Assembly: GCF_001507545.1 (NCBI RefSeq)
Contig: NZ_LQBP01000009.1
Coordinates: 114,399 to 178,398 of the forward strand
DNA: 64,000 nucleotides
Source: Ruegeria profundi
GTDB taxonomy: Bacteria > Pseudomonadota > Alphaproteobacteria > Rhodobacterales > Rhodobacteraceae
Direction of reading: 5' to 3'
The translations under genes and the position numbers were made by a program. Shown piece by piece: positions 9,161-18,337 of the stretch. Every line of letters begins with the position of its first letter. The first letter of the stretch is position 1. The notes under the pieces are model-generated. The model was not told the origin of the DNA. It saw nothing but the letters and a program-made list of their open reading frames with translations, and did not search any database.

Positions 9161-9724
9161 TCAGGCCAGGGCGGCGTTCAGCAAAACCTCTGCAGCGGCC
9201 TTGGCATGCTGCGCCGGTTCATAGGACTTCAGAAAAACCGCCGTCACAATTGCGCCTTCCTGCAACAGAAAAATCTGGCAGGCCAGGTCGTCCGGGTCGC
9301 GCGCCCCGGTCTTGCGCGCCAGGTCAGTCAAATAATTCAGAATAATTTTCTTATGCTCAGCCGATTGCTTGTGGATCGGATGAGCCACATCCTGAAACTC
9401 TGCTCCGGCCTTGATGAACATACATCCGCGATATTCTTTCTCGTGGAACCACTCGTTCAACGCGTCAAAACTGGCAAGCAATTGACCGGCAGGCGTGTCC
9501 GCAAGCTCGTTCATACGGCGGAAAAGGTTTTCGCAAAACTCTTCATCACGCAATTTCAGAACCGCGAGAATCAGGTCCTCTTTGGTTCGGAAGTGTTTGT
9601 ACATCGAGGTTTTGGACACACCCGTTTCAACCACAAGTTTATCCATGCCAGTGGCGTGAAAGCCGTACCGATAAAAAACCTTCAAAGCCTTCCTAACCAG
9701 TTCATCGCGTTTGTTTGGGCGCAT
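9161..9724 (-). CDS. TetR-family transcriptional repressor
   Basis: A 187-residue TetR protein. The N-terminal HTH (residues 5-50) includes GFHATGMDKLVVETGVSKTS and MYKHFRTKEDLILAVL. The C-terminal helical ligand domain is of average size. GGAG precedes the ATG at 9722-9724. Three related GATC-centred palindromes lie just upstream, between this gene and the divergent small-gene cluster, so self-regulation plus control of that cluster is likely. It also precedes the acyl-CoA dehydrogenase, so an acyl-CoA or fatty-acid ligand is a reasonable guess. Confidence 0.92.
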   Translation of the reverse strand: MRPNKRDELVRKALKVFYRYGFHATGMDKLVVETGVSKTSMYKHFRTKEDLILAVLKLRDEEFCENLFRRMNELADTPAGQLLASFDALNEWFHEKEYRGCMFIKAGAEFQDVAHPIHKQSAEHKKIILNYLTDLARKTGARDPDDLACQIFLLQEGAIVTAVFLKSYEPAQHAKAAAEVLLNAALA

Positions 9725-9739
9725 TTACGGGCTCCTGAG

Positions 9740-9755
9740 TGTACAGATCAGTACA
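9740..9755. promoter_or_regulatory. TetR operator-like palindrome, site 1
   Basis: TGTACAGATCAGTACA differs from a perfect 16-base palindrome (TGTACAGATCTGTACA) at one base. It sits 16 bases upstream of the tetR start codon, where binding would block tetR expression. It matches sites 2 and 3 across the gap. Confidence 0.65.
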
Positions 9756-9816
9756 TAATACGCTAGGGCCGTTTAGACAACCTTCAAGGGAACACGGAAA
9801 TACATCCAAATAAGAC

Positions 9817-9845
9817 TTGCAAAGGTTTACCGATCTGTACATATT
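9817..9845 (+). promoter_or_regulatory. Candidate promoter for the small-gene cluster
   Basis: TTGCAA at 9817-9822 and CATATT at 9840-9845 are 17 bases apart, a fair sigma-70 match. Operator-like site 2 covers the spacer and reaches the -10, and site 3 follows directly downstream. This placement suits repression by the TetR protein. Confidence 0.4.
9826..9841. promoter_or_regulatory. TetR operator-like palindrome, site 2
   Basis: TTTACCGATCTGTACA matches the site 1 consensus with two changes. Its centre is exactly 30 bases from that of site 3, so both would be bound on nearly the same face of the helix. Confidence 0.6.
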
Positions 9846-9855
9846 AATACCAGGA

Positions 9856-9871
9856 TGTACCGATCTGTTAA
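9856..9871. promoter_or_regulatory. TetR operator-like palindrome, site 3
   Basis: TGTACCGATCTGTTAA shares the core TACCGATCTGT with site 2 and lies 15 bases before the start of the 27-residue peptide gene. Confidence 0.55.
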
Positions 9872-9886
9872 CCTTGGAGCGATCAG

Positions 9887-9970
9887 ATGAGACGACATGC
9901 CAGCCTTTTCTCCCCTCAATACGTCCCCTTTCTGCTGACCGTCGCCATGATTGCCGCCGCACTCACATAA
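9887..9970 (+). CDS. Predicted 27-residue membrane peptide
   Basis: A short frame with GGAG nine bases before its ATG. It encodes a basic start (MRRH) and one hydrophobic stretch (YVPFLLTVAMIAAALT) that could span the membrane. It is the first frame after the operator pair 9826-9871 and lies 11 bases before the next candidate gene. No homologue is recognised. Size and context suggest a regulatory or accessory membrane peptide, but a chance frame cannot be ruled out. Confidence 0.4.
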   Translation: MRRHASLFSPQYVPFLLTVAMIAAALT

Positions 9971-9981
9971 AAGACCACAGG

Positions 9982-10392
9982 ATGACTCGCCCCCCTCTCC
10001 CCCCCTCCACGTGGGACGGTGCCATGCAAAGGGTTCGCATGGCAGCAACCGCGTGGAACGGCCGCGATGCGGATGTGGTGACACCGGATGTTACGGACGA
10101 CAGTGAACTGGGAAACCGGACCGAATTCCTAAGCGTGCACAAGGCCGCCCAAGCCCTTTTGCCCCGCGTTTGGAACACGGAACAAGACGACCGGTTGATC
10201 AAGGAACTGTGGGACAATTCCGGTAACCGCATCGCGGCACGTATTCTTTACGAGTTGCCCGGTAAGAACGAACAGCGGTTAAGGCATTGCGGCAGTGAAG
10301 AGTGCGAACTTGCTGCGAAGGGCCGCCCCCACCACTGGACGCAAAATCCCAGACCCGAAGACCGCCCCAGCTTTCATGCGCTGGGTCACTAA
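9982..10392 (+). CDS. Hypothetical protein with a GcrA/Myb-like helix segment
   Basis: A 136-residue protein I do not recognise as a whole. Residues 74-95 (WNTEQDDRLIKELWDNSGNR, then IAAR) resemble the 'W..E.DD.L..LW..G....IA..L' start of GcrA- and Myb-type DNA-binding domains. The C-terminal part is polar and rich in His, Arg and Pro. The ATG at 9982 is chosen because the preceding in-frame sequence overlaps the operators; a CAGG sits just before it. It ends 11 bases before the flavin-reductase-like gene and looks like the second gene of a short operon behind the TetR operators. A DNA-binding role is speculative. Confidence 0.5.
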   Translation: MTRPPLPPSTWDGAMQRVRMAATAWNGRDADVVTPDVTDDSELGNRTEFLSVHKAAQALLPRVWNTEQDDRLIKELWDNSGNRIAARILYELPGKNEQRLRHCGSEECELAAKGRPHHWTQNPRPEDRPSFHALGH

Positions 10393-10403
10393 AAGGAAAC
10401 TAC

Positions 10404-11024
10404 ATGCCGCGCGCTTTCTCGGAACTCACCTTCACTCCCGCCGTCCGGGCGCATCAGGAAAGGATGGGCTCGGCCAGAACCTACGCAAAGTTCATCGAGG
10501 GTGGCCCGCAACAGGGTCACCAGATCGGTGCGGCAGAAAAGGCATTTATCGAAGCGCGCGACGGGTTTTACCAGTCTACCGTTTCTGAGACGGGTTGGCC
10601 CTATGTCCAGTATCGCGGCGGGCCGGTCGGGTTTCTCAAAGTTCTGGGTCCGCAGACAATCGGGTACGCTGATCTTTCGGGAAACAAACAATATATCTCG
10701 CGCGGGAATCTGGACGGCAATGACCGCATTGCCCTGATCCTGATGGATTATGCCAACCAGCAGCGCCTCAAGATTCTTGGACGCGTGGAATTCACTGAAG
10801 GCGAAGCTGCGGCGACCAGCCTCTATCCCGAGGGGGCTGAAACCCCCGCCGAACGCGCTGCCATTATTCGGGTCGAAGCCTTGGATTGGAACTGCCCGCG
10901 CCACATCACGCCTCGGTTTACCGAAGACGAACTGCGCCCTCACCTGAATGCGCTTGGACAGCAACTGCAGCAACTTCAGGCCGAGAACGAAAAACTAAAG
11001 CAACAACTGGCACAACGGTCCTGA
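10404..11024 (+). CDS. Pyridoxamine 5'-phosphate oxidase-family flavoprotein
   Basis: A 206-residue protein of the PNPOx-like split-barrel family. It shows AAEKAFIEARDGFYQSTVSE at the start of the barrel, then YVQYRGGPVGFLKVLGPQTI and GNLDGNDRIALILMDYANQQ, which shape the FMN pocket. The last 30 residues form a Gln/Leu-rich coiled coil (LNALGQQLQQLQAENEKLKQ), an addition that may drive oligomer formation. Members bind FMN or F420 and reduce or oxidise small molecules; this is not housekeeping PdxH. AAAGG precedes the ATG at 10404. Confidence 0.82.
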   Translation: MPRAFSELTFTPAVRAHQERMGSARTYAKFIEGGPQQGHQIGAAEKAFIEARDGFYQSTVSETGWPYVQYRGGPVGFLKVLGPQTIGYADLSGNKQYISRGNLDGNDRIALILMDYANQQRLKILGRVEFTEGEAAATSLYPEGAETPAERAAIIRVEALDWNCPRHITPRFTEDELRPHLNALGQQLQQLQAENEKLKQQLAQRS

Positions 11025-11074
11025 CCCCGTCACGCCTTCGGGAAACGGCCACAACAGACAAAAGGAGCCTCATC

Positions 11075-11236
11075 ATGCTGCGTTCTGCGATAAATGTCGC
11101 CAGCCTCTTTCTGATTGGATCGTTGCTGACGGTGGCTGCCCTGATGGTTGCGTTCTTTGCCTCACCCGAAGCGGTGCGCACATCGCCGCCCATTCTGTAT
11201 GACTCACTGTTGCTCGACCAACTGACACAGAAATAA
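11075..11236 (+). CDS. Small single-pass membrane protein (53 residues)
   Basis: The gene has a strong ribosome site (AAAGGAG) 9 bases before the ATG. The product has one hydrophobic segment (residues 8-29, SLFLIGSLLTVAALMVAFFA within it) and a short polar tail ending LLLDQLTQK. No family is recognised. It lies between the PNPOx-like gene and the copper ATPase promoter, so it probably ends the small-gene operon rather than belonging to the copper unit. Confidence 0.6.
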   Translation: MLRSAINVASLFLIGSLLTVAALMVAFFASPEAVRTSPPILYDSLLLDQLTQK

Positions 11237-11273
11237 TCCGCAACCACATTTGACAGAAAACTGACGCGGCCCC

Positions 11274-11304
11274 TTGACCTTCCCGTGACTGGAACCCCCA
11301 TGTG
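11274..11304 (+). promoter_or_regulatory. CueR/HmrR-type promoter of copA
   Basis: TTGACC at 11274-11279 is followed by an inverted repeat CCTTCC-N7-GGAACC (11278-11296) inside an over-long spacer (about 19 bases), with CATGTG at 11299-11304 as a weak -10. The overlap of -35 with a CCTTCC dyad in a long spacer is the mark of MerR-family copper promoters, which the regulator untwists when it binds Cu(I). The regulator gene lies at the end of the same operon. Confidence 0.75.
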
Positions 11305-11325
11305 GAGGGTGAACGTGACAATAGG

Positions 11326-13812
11326 ATGAGTCGGATGGCCGCGCCGCAAACAACGCAATTAAAAATCTCCGGTATGGGCTGCGCCTCTTGCGTGGGGCGG
11401 GTGGAGTCCGCATTGCAGACTGTGCCCGGTGTGTCCGGCGCATCGGTCAATTTCGCGACGGAAACCGCTCAGGTCACCCATGACGGTCAGGTCAGCGCCT
11501 TGATTGATGCGCTGTCGGGCGCGGGCTATCCTGCGGCAACGCGGCAAACGACCCTGAAAGTCGACGATATGAGTTGCGCCTCGTGCGTGTCGAGGATCGA
11601 ACGCAGCCTAAAGGCCGACCCGGCCGTGATTGACGCCCGTGTCAACCTGGCTACGGAAAGCGCCCAGATTACCTTTGTTGAAGGGGCAACAGAACCGCAA
11701 GCCCTCGCGCAACGTTGTAAGGATGCAGGGTATTCGGCGCGCGTGGCAGAAGGTACCGATATCCAGACTGATAACGCCAAATCCGAAGAAGCCCGCGCGC
11801 TGAACCGGTCTACGATAATTGCCGCCGCGCTGGCCTTGCCTGTGTTCGTACTTGAGATGGGCGGCCACATGATTCCGGCATTCCATCACTGGATACACTT
11901 GACCATTGGCACTCAAAACAGCCATTTGATCCAATTTGCGCTGACATCGGCGTTATTGCTGGGGCCGGGGCGTGTGTTCTACGAAAAAGGCATCCCGTCC
12001 CTGCTGCACAGATCACCGGATATGAACGCGTTGGTGGCGCTGGGGACCGGGGCGGCTTACCTGTTCTCGGTCACCGCAACCTTTGCGCCGCAGATCTTGC
12101 CGGAAGGCAGCGCCAACGTATATTTCGAGGCCGCCTCGGTCATCGTCGTCCTCATCCTTTTGGGCCGCGCGATGGAGGCCCGGGCGAAAGGCCGGACCGG
12201 GGCCGCGATCCGCAAGCTGGTGGGGCTTCAGCCCAAGACTGCGCGGGTCGAGGTGGAAGGCGCGTTTGTTGATCGTCCAATCGCTGACATCTCGATCGGT
12301 GATACCCTGCAAATCCGTCCCGGTGAACGGGTGCCCGTGGATGGCGACGTGCTGGAAGGCTCCTCTTATGTTGATGAAAGCATGATAACGGGTGAACCTA
12401 TTCCCGTCGGAAAAGAGCGCTCGGATCAGGTCGTCGGCGGCACTGTAAACGGGACCGGCGCATTGCGGGTCCGCGCCACGCGGGTCGGGGCTGATACAGT
12501 GTTGGCCCAGGTGATCCGCATGGTGGAACAGGCGCAGGGGGCCAAGCTGCCGATCCAGGGGCTGGTCGACCGAATAACCGCGTGGTTCGTGCCAATCGTA
12601 ATCGCCATATCGCTGTTGACGCTTGTGGTTTGGCTGGTCTTTGGCCCCGCACCGGCGCTGCCAATGGCGCTTGTAACCGGAGTTTCCGTTCTGATCATTG
12701 CCTGCCCCTGCGCGATGGGGCTTGCAACACCAACCTCGATCATGGTGGGAACCGGACGCGCGGCAGAGCTTGGGGTCCTGTTCCGCAAGGGCGACGCGTT
12801 GCAACAGTTGCAACAGGCCAGAGTGATCGCGCTGGACAAGACCGGAACCTTGACACTGGGGCGGCCCGAGCTGGAGCATGTGTCCCCTGTCAACGGATTT
12901 GACCGCGAGGACGTCCTGCGATTGGCTGCCGCGGTCGAAGCCCGGTCAGAGCACCCCATTGCCACGGCAATCACTCGCGCAGGACCAGCGGATTTGCCGA
13001 CAGTGTCGGAATTTGAGTCCCTGACCGGGCTGGGCGTCCGGGCCAAGGTCGCAGGGCGTGACCTGCTGATCGGCTCGCCCCGCCTTATGGCTCAGAACGG
13101 CATTGATCTGGCCGCATTGACGGCGGAGGCCGATCTTAGGGCCAGCGAAGGGGCGACCCCCCTGTTTGTTGCCATTGACGGTAAGGCGGCGGCGCTGCTG
13201 ACGGTATCGGACCCGATAAAACCCGGTACACGGGACGCGCTGGAACGGCTGCACGCGATGGGTCTGAAGCTGGCGATGATAACAGGCGACAACGCACGTA
13301 CTGCACAGGCGTTGGCAGACAAGCTTGGTATCGACGATGTCACGGCCGAGGTTCTGCCAGATGGCAAGTTGGCCGCAATCACTGCGTTGCGCGACAGGTT
13401 TGGTGCACTGGCTTTTGTCGGCGACGGGATCAACGACGCCCCGGCGCTGGCAGCGGCAGATGTCGGTGTGGCCATCGGCACCGGCACTGATGTTGCGATT
13501 GAAACAGCGGATGTCGTTCTGATGTCCGGCGATCTTCGCGGCGCAGCCAATGCGGTTGAAATCAGCCGCCGCACGATGCGCAACATCCGCCAAAACCTCG
13601 GTTGGGCCTTTGGCTACAACATATTGCTGATCCCTGTGGCCGCTGGGGTGCTGTACCCGCTCAGCGGACAGCTTTTGTCACCCGCGTTAGCCGCCGGGGC
13701 GATGGCGTTGTCCAGCGTTTTCGTGGTGTCCAATGCGTTGCGTCTACGTCGTGTCCGGGCCACCTTACCCGTGGCAAAACAGGGCCAAGCCTCGCAAGCG
13801 GTGACGACATGA
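11326..13812 (+). CDS. copA: Cu(I)-exporting P1B-type ATPase
   Basis: An 828-residue copper pump. Two N-terminal metal-binding domains carry GMGCASC (about residue 17) and DMSCASC (about 82). The membrane part includes the CPC ion motif in [11 protein letters not shown]. The phosphorylation site is DKTGTLT, and the hinge motif is [10 protein letters not shown]. It exports Cu(I) from cytoplasm to periplasm using ATP. The start may be 11326 or the in-frame ATG at 11335, which has AGGA at a better distance. Its stop overlaps the cueR start (ATGA), and a CueR-type promoter lies just upstream, so the pair is copper-induced. Confidence 0.95.
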   Translation: MSRMAAPQTTQLKISGMGCASCVGRVESALQTVPGVSGASVNFATETAQVTHDGQVSALIDALSGAGYPAATRQTTLKVDDMSCASCVSRIERSLKADPAVIDARVNLATESAQITFVEGATEPQALAQRCKDAGYSARVAEGTDIQTDNAKSEEARALNRSTIIAAALALPVFVLEMGGHMIPAFHHWIHLTIGTQNSHLIQFALTSALLLGPGRVFYEKGIPSLLHRSPDMNALVALGTGAAYLFSVTATFAPQILPEGSANVYFEAASVIVVLILLGRAMEARAKGRTGAAIRKLVGLQPKTARVEVEGAFVDRPIADISIGDTLQIRPGERVPVDGDVLEGSSYVDESMITGEPIPVGKERSDQVVGGTVNGTGALRVRATRVGADTVLAQVIRMVEQAQGAKLPIQGLVDRITAWFVPIVIAISLLTLVVWLVFGPAPALPMALVTGVSVLIIACPCAMGLATPTSIMVGTGRAAELGVLFRKGDALQQLQQARVIALDKTGTLTLGRPELEHVSPVNGFDREDVLRLAAAVEARSEHPIATAITRAGPADLPTVSEFESLTGLGVRAKVAGRDLLIGSPRLMAQNGIDLAALTAEADLRASEGATPLFVAIDGKAAALLTVSDPIKPGTRDALERLHAMGLKLAMITGDNARTAQALADKLGIDDVTAEVLPDGKLAAITALRDRFGALAFVGDGINDAPALAAADVGVAIGTGTDVAIETADVVLMSGDLRGAANAVEISRRTMRNIRQNLGWAFGYNILLIPVAAGVLYPLSGQLLSPALAAGAMALSSVFVVSNALRLRRVRATLPVAKQGQASQAVTT

Positions 13813-14198
13813 ATATTGGAGACGTTGCAACCCAAACCGGCCTGCCCGCCAAGACCATCCGGTATTACGAGGATATCGGTCTGATCAAACCCCTGCGCGA
13901 CGAAAACGGCTATCGTCGATTTCGCGAACAGGATGTGCACAAACTGAATTTCCTGGGCCGCGCCCGCGCACTTGGGTTCACGATCGAAGATTGCCGCACC
14001 CTGCTTGCACTCTACGAGGATGAAACCCGGGCCAGCGCGGATGTCAAAAAGGTTGCCCGCGCGCATCTGGCACAGATCGAAGCAAAGATTTCCGACCTGA
14101 ACGCCATGCGCGACACGTTGGGGCACCTGATCGACGCCTGTGCTGGCGATGACCGCCCCGATTGTCCTATCCTGCAGGATTTGGGCGGCAAGCCATAA
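13809..14198 (+). CDS. cueR: MerR-family Cu(I)-responsive regulator (CueR/HmrR)
   Basis: A 129-residue MerR protein. The N-terminal winged HTH has [20 protein letters not shown], followed by [17 protein letters not shown] dimerisation helix follows, then the C-terminal metal loop CAGDDRPDC, two cysteines with seven residues between, as in CueR and HmrR, which bind one Cu(I). It overlaps copA by four bases and should activate the 11274-11304 promoter, making a self-controlled copper detoxification unit. Also called HmrR in rhizobia. Confidence 0.92.
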   Translation: MNIGDVATQTGLPAKTIRYYEDIGLIKPLRDENGYRRFREQDVHKLNFLGRARALGFTIEDCRTLLALYEDETRASADVKKVARAHLAQIEAKISDLNAMRDTLGHLIDACAGDDRPDCPILQDLGGKP

Positions 14199-14295
14199 CG
14201 CGGGGTTGCTCTTTGCGCGTGGCTTTGATTTGTCTCGGGCAGAAAATCTAGCCTGCTGAACAAGATGGGCTTCGGATAGCAAAGAGGATCAACAA

Positions 14296-15168
14296 ATGGC
14301 AAAAGTCGCGTTTTTGGGTCTGGGTGTCATGGGTTATCCCATGGCCGGGCACCTTCAGGCCGCCGGTCACGACGTAACCGTGTACAACCGCACGACCGCG
14401 AAGGCCGAAGCCTGGGTCGCGGAACACGGCGGCTCCATGGGCAAAACGCCAGCCGAGGCCGCCCAGGGTGCTGAGATCGTTTTTGCCTGTGTCGGCAATG
14501 ATGACGATCTGCGCGCTGTGTGCACGGGCGAGGCAGGGGCTTTTGACGCCATGGCAGAAGGCGCGATTTTTGTCGATCACACCACGGTTTCTGCGCAGGT
14601 TACGCGGGATCTCTATGCTCAAGCCAAGGCACAGGGGCTGGCGTTTGTGGACGCCCCGATATCCGGCGGTCAGGCCGGGGCCGAGAATGGGGTTCTGTCG
14701 ATCATGTGCGGTGGTGATCAGGCGACCTATGAGGCGGTAGAGCCGGTGATGGCGGTTTATTCGAAAATCTGCCGGCGGATTGGCGAAAGCGGTGCCGGGC
14801 AGCTGACCAAGATGTGTAATCAGATCGCCATCGCGGGCGTGGTTCAAGGTCTCAGCGAAGCGTTGCACTTTGCCGAAAAGGCCGGGTTGGACGGCCGCGC
14901 GGTGATTGAGGTCATCAGCCAGGGGGCCGCTGGAAGCTGGCAAATGGTTAATCGGCACGAGACGATGCTGGACGACCATTTCGACCATGGCTTTGCAGTG
15001 GACTGGATGCGCAAGGATCTTGGAATTTGCCTGGATGAGGCAAACGAGAACGGCGCGTCTCTGCCGCTGACGGCGCTGGTCGATCAATTCTACAAAGACG
15101 TGCAGAAGCTGGGCGGTGGACGGTGGGATACGTCCTCGTTGATCAAACGGCTGCGCGCTGTGAGGTAA
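14296..15168 (+). CDS. NAD(P)-dependent beta-hydroxyacid dehydrogenase (HIBADH family), copy 1
   Basis: A 290-residue 3-hydroxyisobutyrate/tartronate-semialdehyde reductase family enzyme. The Rossmann motif is GLGVMG (residues 8-13), the substrate loop VDAPISGGQAGAENG and the catalytic lysine in GAGQLTKMCNQ. It interconverts a beta-hydroxyacid and its semialdehyde. GAGG precedes the ATG. By eye, about three quarters or more of its residues match the enzyme encoded at 44406-45275, so the two are recent paralogues. The fused kinase/aminotransferase gene follows after 72 bases. Substrate not known. Confidence 0.92.
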   Translation: MAKVAFLGLGVMGYPMAGHLQAAGHDVTVYNRTTAKAEAWVAEHGGSMGKTPAEAAQGAEIVFACVGNDDDLRAVCTGEAGAFDAMAEGAIFVDHTTVSAQVTRDLYAQAKAQGLAFVDAPISGGQAGAENGVLSIMCGGDQATYEAVEPVMAVYSKICRRIGESGAGQLTKMCNQIAIAGVVQGLSEALHFAEKAGLDGRAVIEVISQGAAGSWQMVNRHETMLDDHFDHGFAVDWMRKDLGICLDEANENGASLPLTALVDQFYKDVQKLGGGRWDTSSLIKRLRAVR

Positions 15169-15170
15169 TG

Positions 15171-15200
15171 GCACTCGGGGCGGCAAGGCCCCTGTAGTGC
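15171..15200 (+). terminator. Intergenic hairpin after HIBADH copy 1
   Basis: GCACT-c-GGGGC, loop GGCAAG, GCCCC-tgt-AGTGC: a ten-pair interrupted stem three bases after the HIBADH stop. There is no following T-run, so it may be a weak terminator or a processing/stability hairpin between the two genes. Confidence 0.45.
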
Positions 15201-15240
15201 TCAAGGTAAGGTTCAGGGCCAAAAGAGGACAGCAAAGCGT

Positions 15241-18200
15241 ATGAGCGACATGACTGCATTCTGGGCGGATGCTCTGCGCGCCCATTGGGGGCTGGACGCC
15301 AAATTGACGCGGCTGGATGGCGAATATGACCTCAACTATTTGGTTCGGGCCACCAACGGTCAGGACTATGTGCTGAAGGTCATGCGCCCGGGATGCCCGG
15401 CAGAGGTCGTCGACCTGCAAATCAAGGCCTTGACCCATATCGCCACAGAGGCGCCGGGTCTGCCGTTTCCCCAGGTTTACCCGGACCTTAACGGATCATT
15501 GCTGCCAGAGATCGCCGATACCGAGGGACAGACGCGGTTGGTCTGGCTGCTCGAATGCCTGCCGGGGCGGTGCTATGCCACCGCGGCGCCAAAACCCGAG
15601 TCGTTGATCCTGAAGCTTGGCCGCGTTCTGGGTGCAACCGACAAGGCACTTGAGCGGTTCGCGCATGACGGGTTGCATCGCGCCGATTTCAAATGGGACC
15701 TGACGCAAGCGGGTTGGATTTCTGATCATCTTGATGCGATCAACAATCCTGCACGCCAGGCTGTGTTGTCAGACATTTGCGACAGGTTCAATGCGATTTC
15801 TGATGCGTTGGCGGGATTGCCCAAACAGGCCATCCACAATGATGCCAATGATTACAACATCCTGGTTGACGGTGAACTGGGTCAGCGCCAAAGCGTCTCG
15901 GGCCTGATTGATCTTGGTGACATGTGCGCCGCACCGCGTGTCTGCGAACTTGCTATTGCGGGGGCCTACATCGTACTGGATCACCCCAAACCGGAACGAG
16001 CACTTGCCGCTTTGGTGCGCGGATACCATGCCGCCAATCGGCTGCGACCTGGTGAGGTCGACCTGATATGGCCGCTGCTGCGGATGCGGCTGGCGGTGTC
16101 CGTCGTGAATTCGACCCTGATGGCAGCAAAGAACCCGGACGACCCATATGTGACTGTCAGTCAGGCCGCAGCTTGGCGCTTCCTTGAGAATACGGGTGTG
16201 AATGGCGACCTCATGGCGGCGCGGCTGCGCACGGCCTGTCATCTGCCGGTCACGGACGGCGCGCAGCGTATCCATGCCTATCTGTCCGAGCATCGTGGCC
16301 AATTTGCCCAGATGCTCGGACAGGATCTGAGCGATGTGCCTATGGGTTCCCTCTCTGTCGAAAACTCAACCTGGCCGCAAAACCCGTTCCACATGCCGCT
16401 GGACGAAGCCGCACACGTGGGCGAGGAATTCGGCGACGGTCTGTGGCTGGGCTATTACAATGAACCGCGGCTGATCTACACCGAACCCGGCTTTCGCAAG
16501 GGGCCGTGGAAGGCCTCGGACCGGCGGACTGTTCATCTGGCAGTGGACGTGTTTGCGCCTGCAGGAACCGTTCTGCACGCTCCGATGAGCGGTCGTGTCG
16601 AAGCGGTTGAGAACCGCGATGCGCATCTGGATTATGGCGGCGTCGTGATCCTGCATCATGAGACGCCGGAAGGTGATCCGTTCTATACGCTCTACGGCCA
16701 TCTTGACCCAGAGGTCTGCGGCAGGCTGAAACACGGTGATCCGGTGGCGCAGGGTGCGGCCTTCGCCCAGCTTGGGGATGCCAGTCAAAACGGCGGCTGG
16801 GCACCGCACGTACATTTTCAACTGGCGCTGAGCACGGATGGAATGCAGGCAGATTGGCCGGGTGTTGCTGATCCGGATGAACTGGACCTGTGGCACGCGG
16901 TTTGCCCGAACCCGGCGGCGTTGCTGAACCTGCCGGACGATAAGGTGTTCTATCAACCGACCGACAAACAGGCGATCCTGCAAGGGCGGCGGAACCATTT
17001 CGGCGGCAACCTCAGCCTGACCTATGACGAACCGGTCATGCTGGTACGCGGCTGGAAGCATCACCTGTTCGACGAATGGGGGCGGCCTTATCTGGACGCG
17101 TATAACAACGTCCCTCATGTGGGCCACGCGCATCCGCGCATTCAGGCGGTGGCGGCGGATCAGCTAAAGCGGATGAACTCGAACACCCGGTATCTGCACC
17201 CCGCGCAAACGGCCTTTGCCGACAAGGTGCTTTCCAAACTGCCCGATCACTTAGAGGTCTGTTTCTTTGTCAACTCCGGCACTGAGGCGAACGAGCTGGC
17301 CTTGCGCCTGGCCCGCGCCCATACCGGGGCAAAAGGCATCGTCACGCCGGATCACGGCTATCACGGGAACACCAACGCAGCCGTTGCGATTTCGGCTTAC
17401 AAATTCAACAAGCCGGGCGGGATCGGTCAGGCCGACTGGGTCGAACTGGTTGAGGTCGCCGACGACTATCGCGGGTCGTTCAAACGCAACGATCCGGACC
17501 GCGCCGAAAAGTTTGCGAACCTTGTGGATCCGGCGATTGCCGCATTGCAGGCCAAGGGGCACGGGGTTGCAGGGTTTATTGCAGAAACTTTTCCTTCGGT
17601 CGGCGGACAGATCATTCCTCCGACAGGTTACTTACCCGCTGTCTACGAAAAAATCCGTGCCGCTGGGGGTGTTTGCGTTGCTGACGAAGTGCAGACAGGA
17701 CTTGGGCGATTGGGCGAATACTATTTTGGCTTCGAACGCCAGGGCGCGCTGCCGGATATCGTTGTTTTGGGCAAACCCATTGGCAACGGGCATCCGATGG
17801 GCGTGCTGGTTACAACAAAAGAAATCGCGCGGAGTTTTGACAACGGGATCGAGTTCTTCTCGACCTTCGGCGGTTCGACCCTGTCCTGCCGGATCGGCAA
17901 AGAGGTCTTGGACATCGTGGATGACGAAGGCTTGCAGGACAACGCATGCATTATGGGTGCGCGCCTGATGGACGGGTTGCGCCAGATTGAGGCCGATTTC
18001 GGATGTGTCGGCGACGTTCGCGGGATGGGTCTGTTTCTAGGGGTCGAATTGATCAACCCCGATGGATCAGAGGGCTCCGAGATTTGCAAATACGTCAAAA
18101 ACCGGATGCGCGATCACCGCATTCTGATCGGCAGCGAAGGGCCGAAAGACAACATTCTGAAAATTCGACCGCCCCTGACCATCGAGAGCGAAGATGTGGA

Positions 18201-18306
18201 TATGATCCTTTGGGCCTTGCGTGACGTTCTCAGCGAGGTTGGTGACTACGCGCCCGCCCCGGCCTGCGATCATGACCATCACCATTCAGGTTGTGGATGT
18301 TGCTGA
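15241..18306 (+). CDS. Three-domain fusion: APH-type kinase, M23 peptidase-like domain, class III aminotransferase
   Basis: A 1021-residue chain. Residues 1-350 are an aminoglycoside-phosphotransferase/hydroxylysine-kinase-type domain with catalytic loop HNDANDYNILV (199-209) and metal motif IDLGD (223-227). Residues 400-550 are an M23 (LytM) domain with HLAVD (H435) and HVHF (523-526). Residues 575-1010 are a class III PLP aminotransferase close to PHYKPL/ETNPPL phospho-lyases, with DEVQTGLGR and the PLP lysine at 845 (LGKPIGNGHP). The tail is CDHDHHHSGCGCC. The kinase plus phospho-lyase pairing suggests phosphorylation of a hydroxylated amino compound such as 5-hydroxylysine, then elimination of phosphate and ammonia. 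Why an M23 fold sits between them is unclear, since no signal peptide is seen. Confidence 0.9.
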   Translation: MSDMTAFWADALRAHWGLDAKLTRLDGEYDLNYLVRATNGQDYVLKVMRPGCPAEVVDLQIKALTHIATEAPGLPFPQVYPDLNGSLLPEIADTEGQTRLVWLLECLPGRCYATAAPKPESLILKLGRVLGATDKALERFAHDGLHRADFKWDLTQAGWISDHLDAINNPARQAVLSDICDRFNAISDALAGLPKQAIHNDANDYNILVDGELGQRQSVSGLIDLGDMCAAPRVCELAIAGAYIVLDHPKPERALAALVRGYHAANRLRPGEVDLIWPLLRMRLAVSVVNSTLMAAKNPDDPYVTVSQAAAWRFLENTGVNGDLMAARLRTACHLPVTDGAQRIHAYLSEHRGQFAQMLGQDLSDVPMGSLSVENSTWPQNPFHMPLDEAAHVGEEFGDGLWLGYYNEPRLIYTEPGFRKGPWKASDRRTVHLAVDVFAPAGTVLHAPMSGRVEAVENRDAHLDYGGVVILHHETPEGDPFYTLYGHLDPEVCGRLKHGDPVAQGAAFAQLGDASQNGGWAPHVHFQLALSTDGMQADWPGVADPDELDLWHAVCPNPAALLNLPDDKVFYQPTDKQAILQGRRNHFGGNLSLTYDEPVMLVRGWKHHLFDEWGRPYLDAYNNVPHVGHAHPRIQAVAADQLKRMNSNTRYLHPAQTAFADKVLSKLPDHLEVCFFVNSGTEANELALRLARAHTGAKGIVTPDHGYHGNTNAAVAISAYKFNKPGGIGQADWVELVEVADDYRGSFKRNDPDRAEKFANLVDPAIAALQAKGHGVAGFIAETFPSVGGQIIPPTGYLPAVYEKIRAAGGVCVADEVQTGLGRLGEYYFGFERQGALPDIVVLGKPIGNGHPMGVLVTTKEIARSFDNGIEFFSTFGGSTLSCRIGKEVLDIVDDEGLQDNACIMGARLMDGLRQIEADFGCVGDVRGMGLFLGVELINPDGSEGSEICKYVKNRMRDHRILIGSEGPKDNILKIRPPLTIESEDVDMILWALRDVLSEVGDYAPAPACDHDHHHSGCGCC

Positions 18307-18337
18307 AGAACAAACCCACCCCGCGAGGAACGTGCGC

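Noticed and set aside
14248..15438. A 396-codon open frame on the minus strand
   Set aside because: It is antisense to HIBADH copy 1 and the start of the fusion gene and is explained by codon bias.
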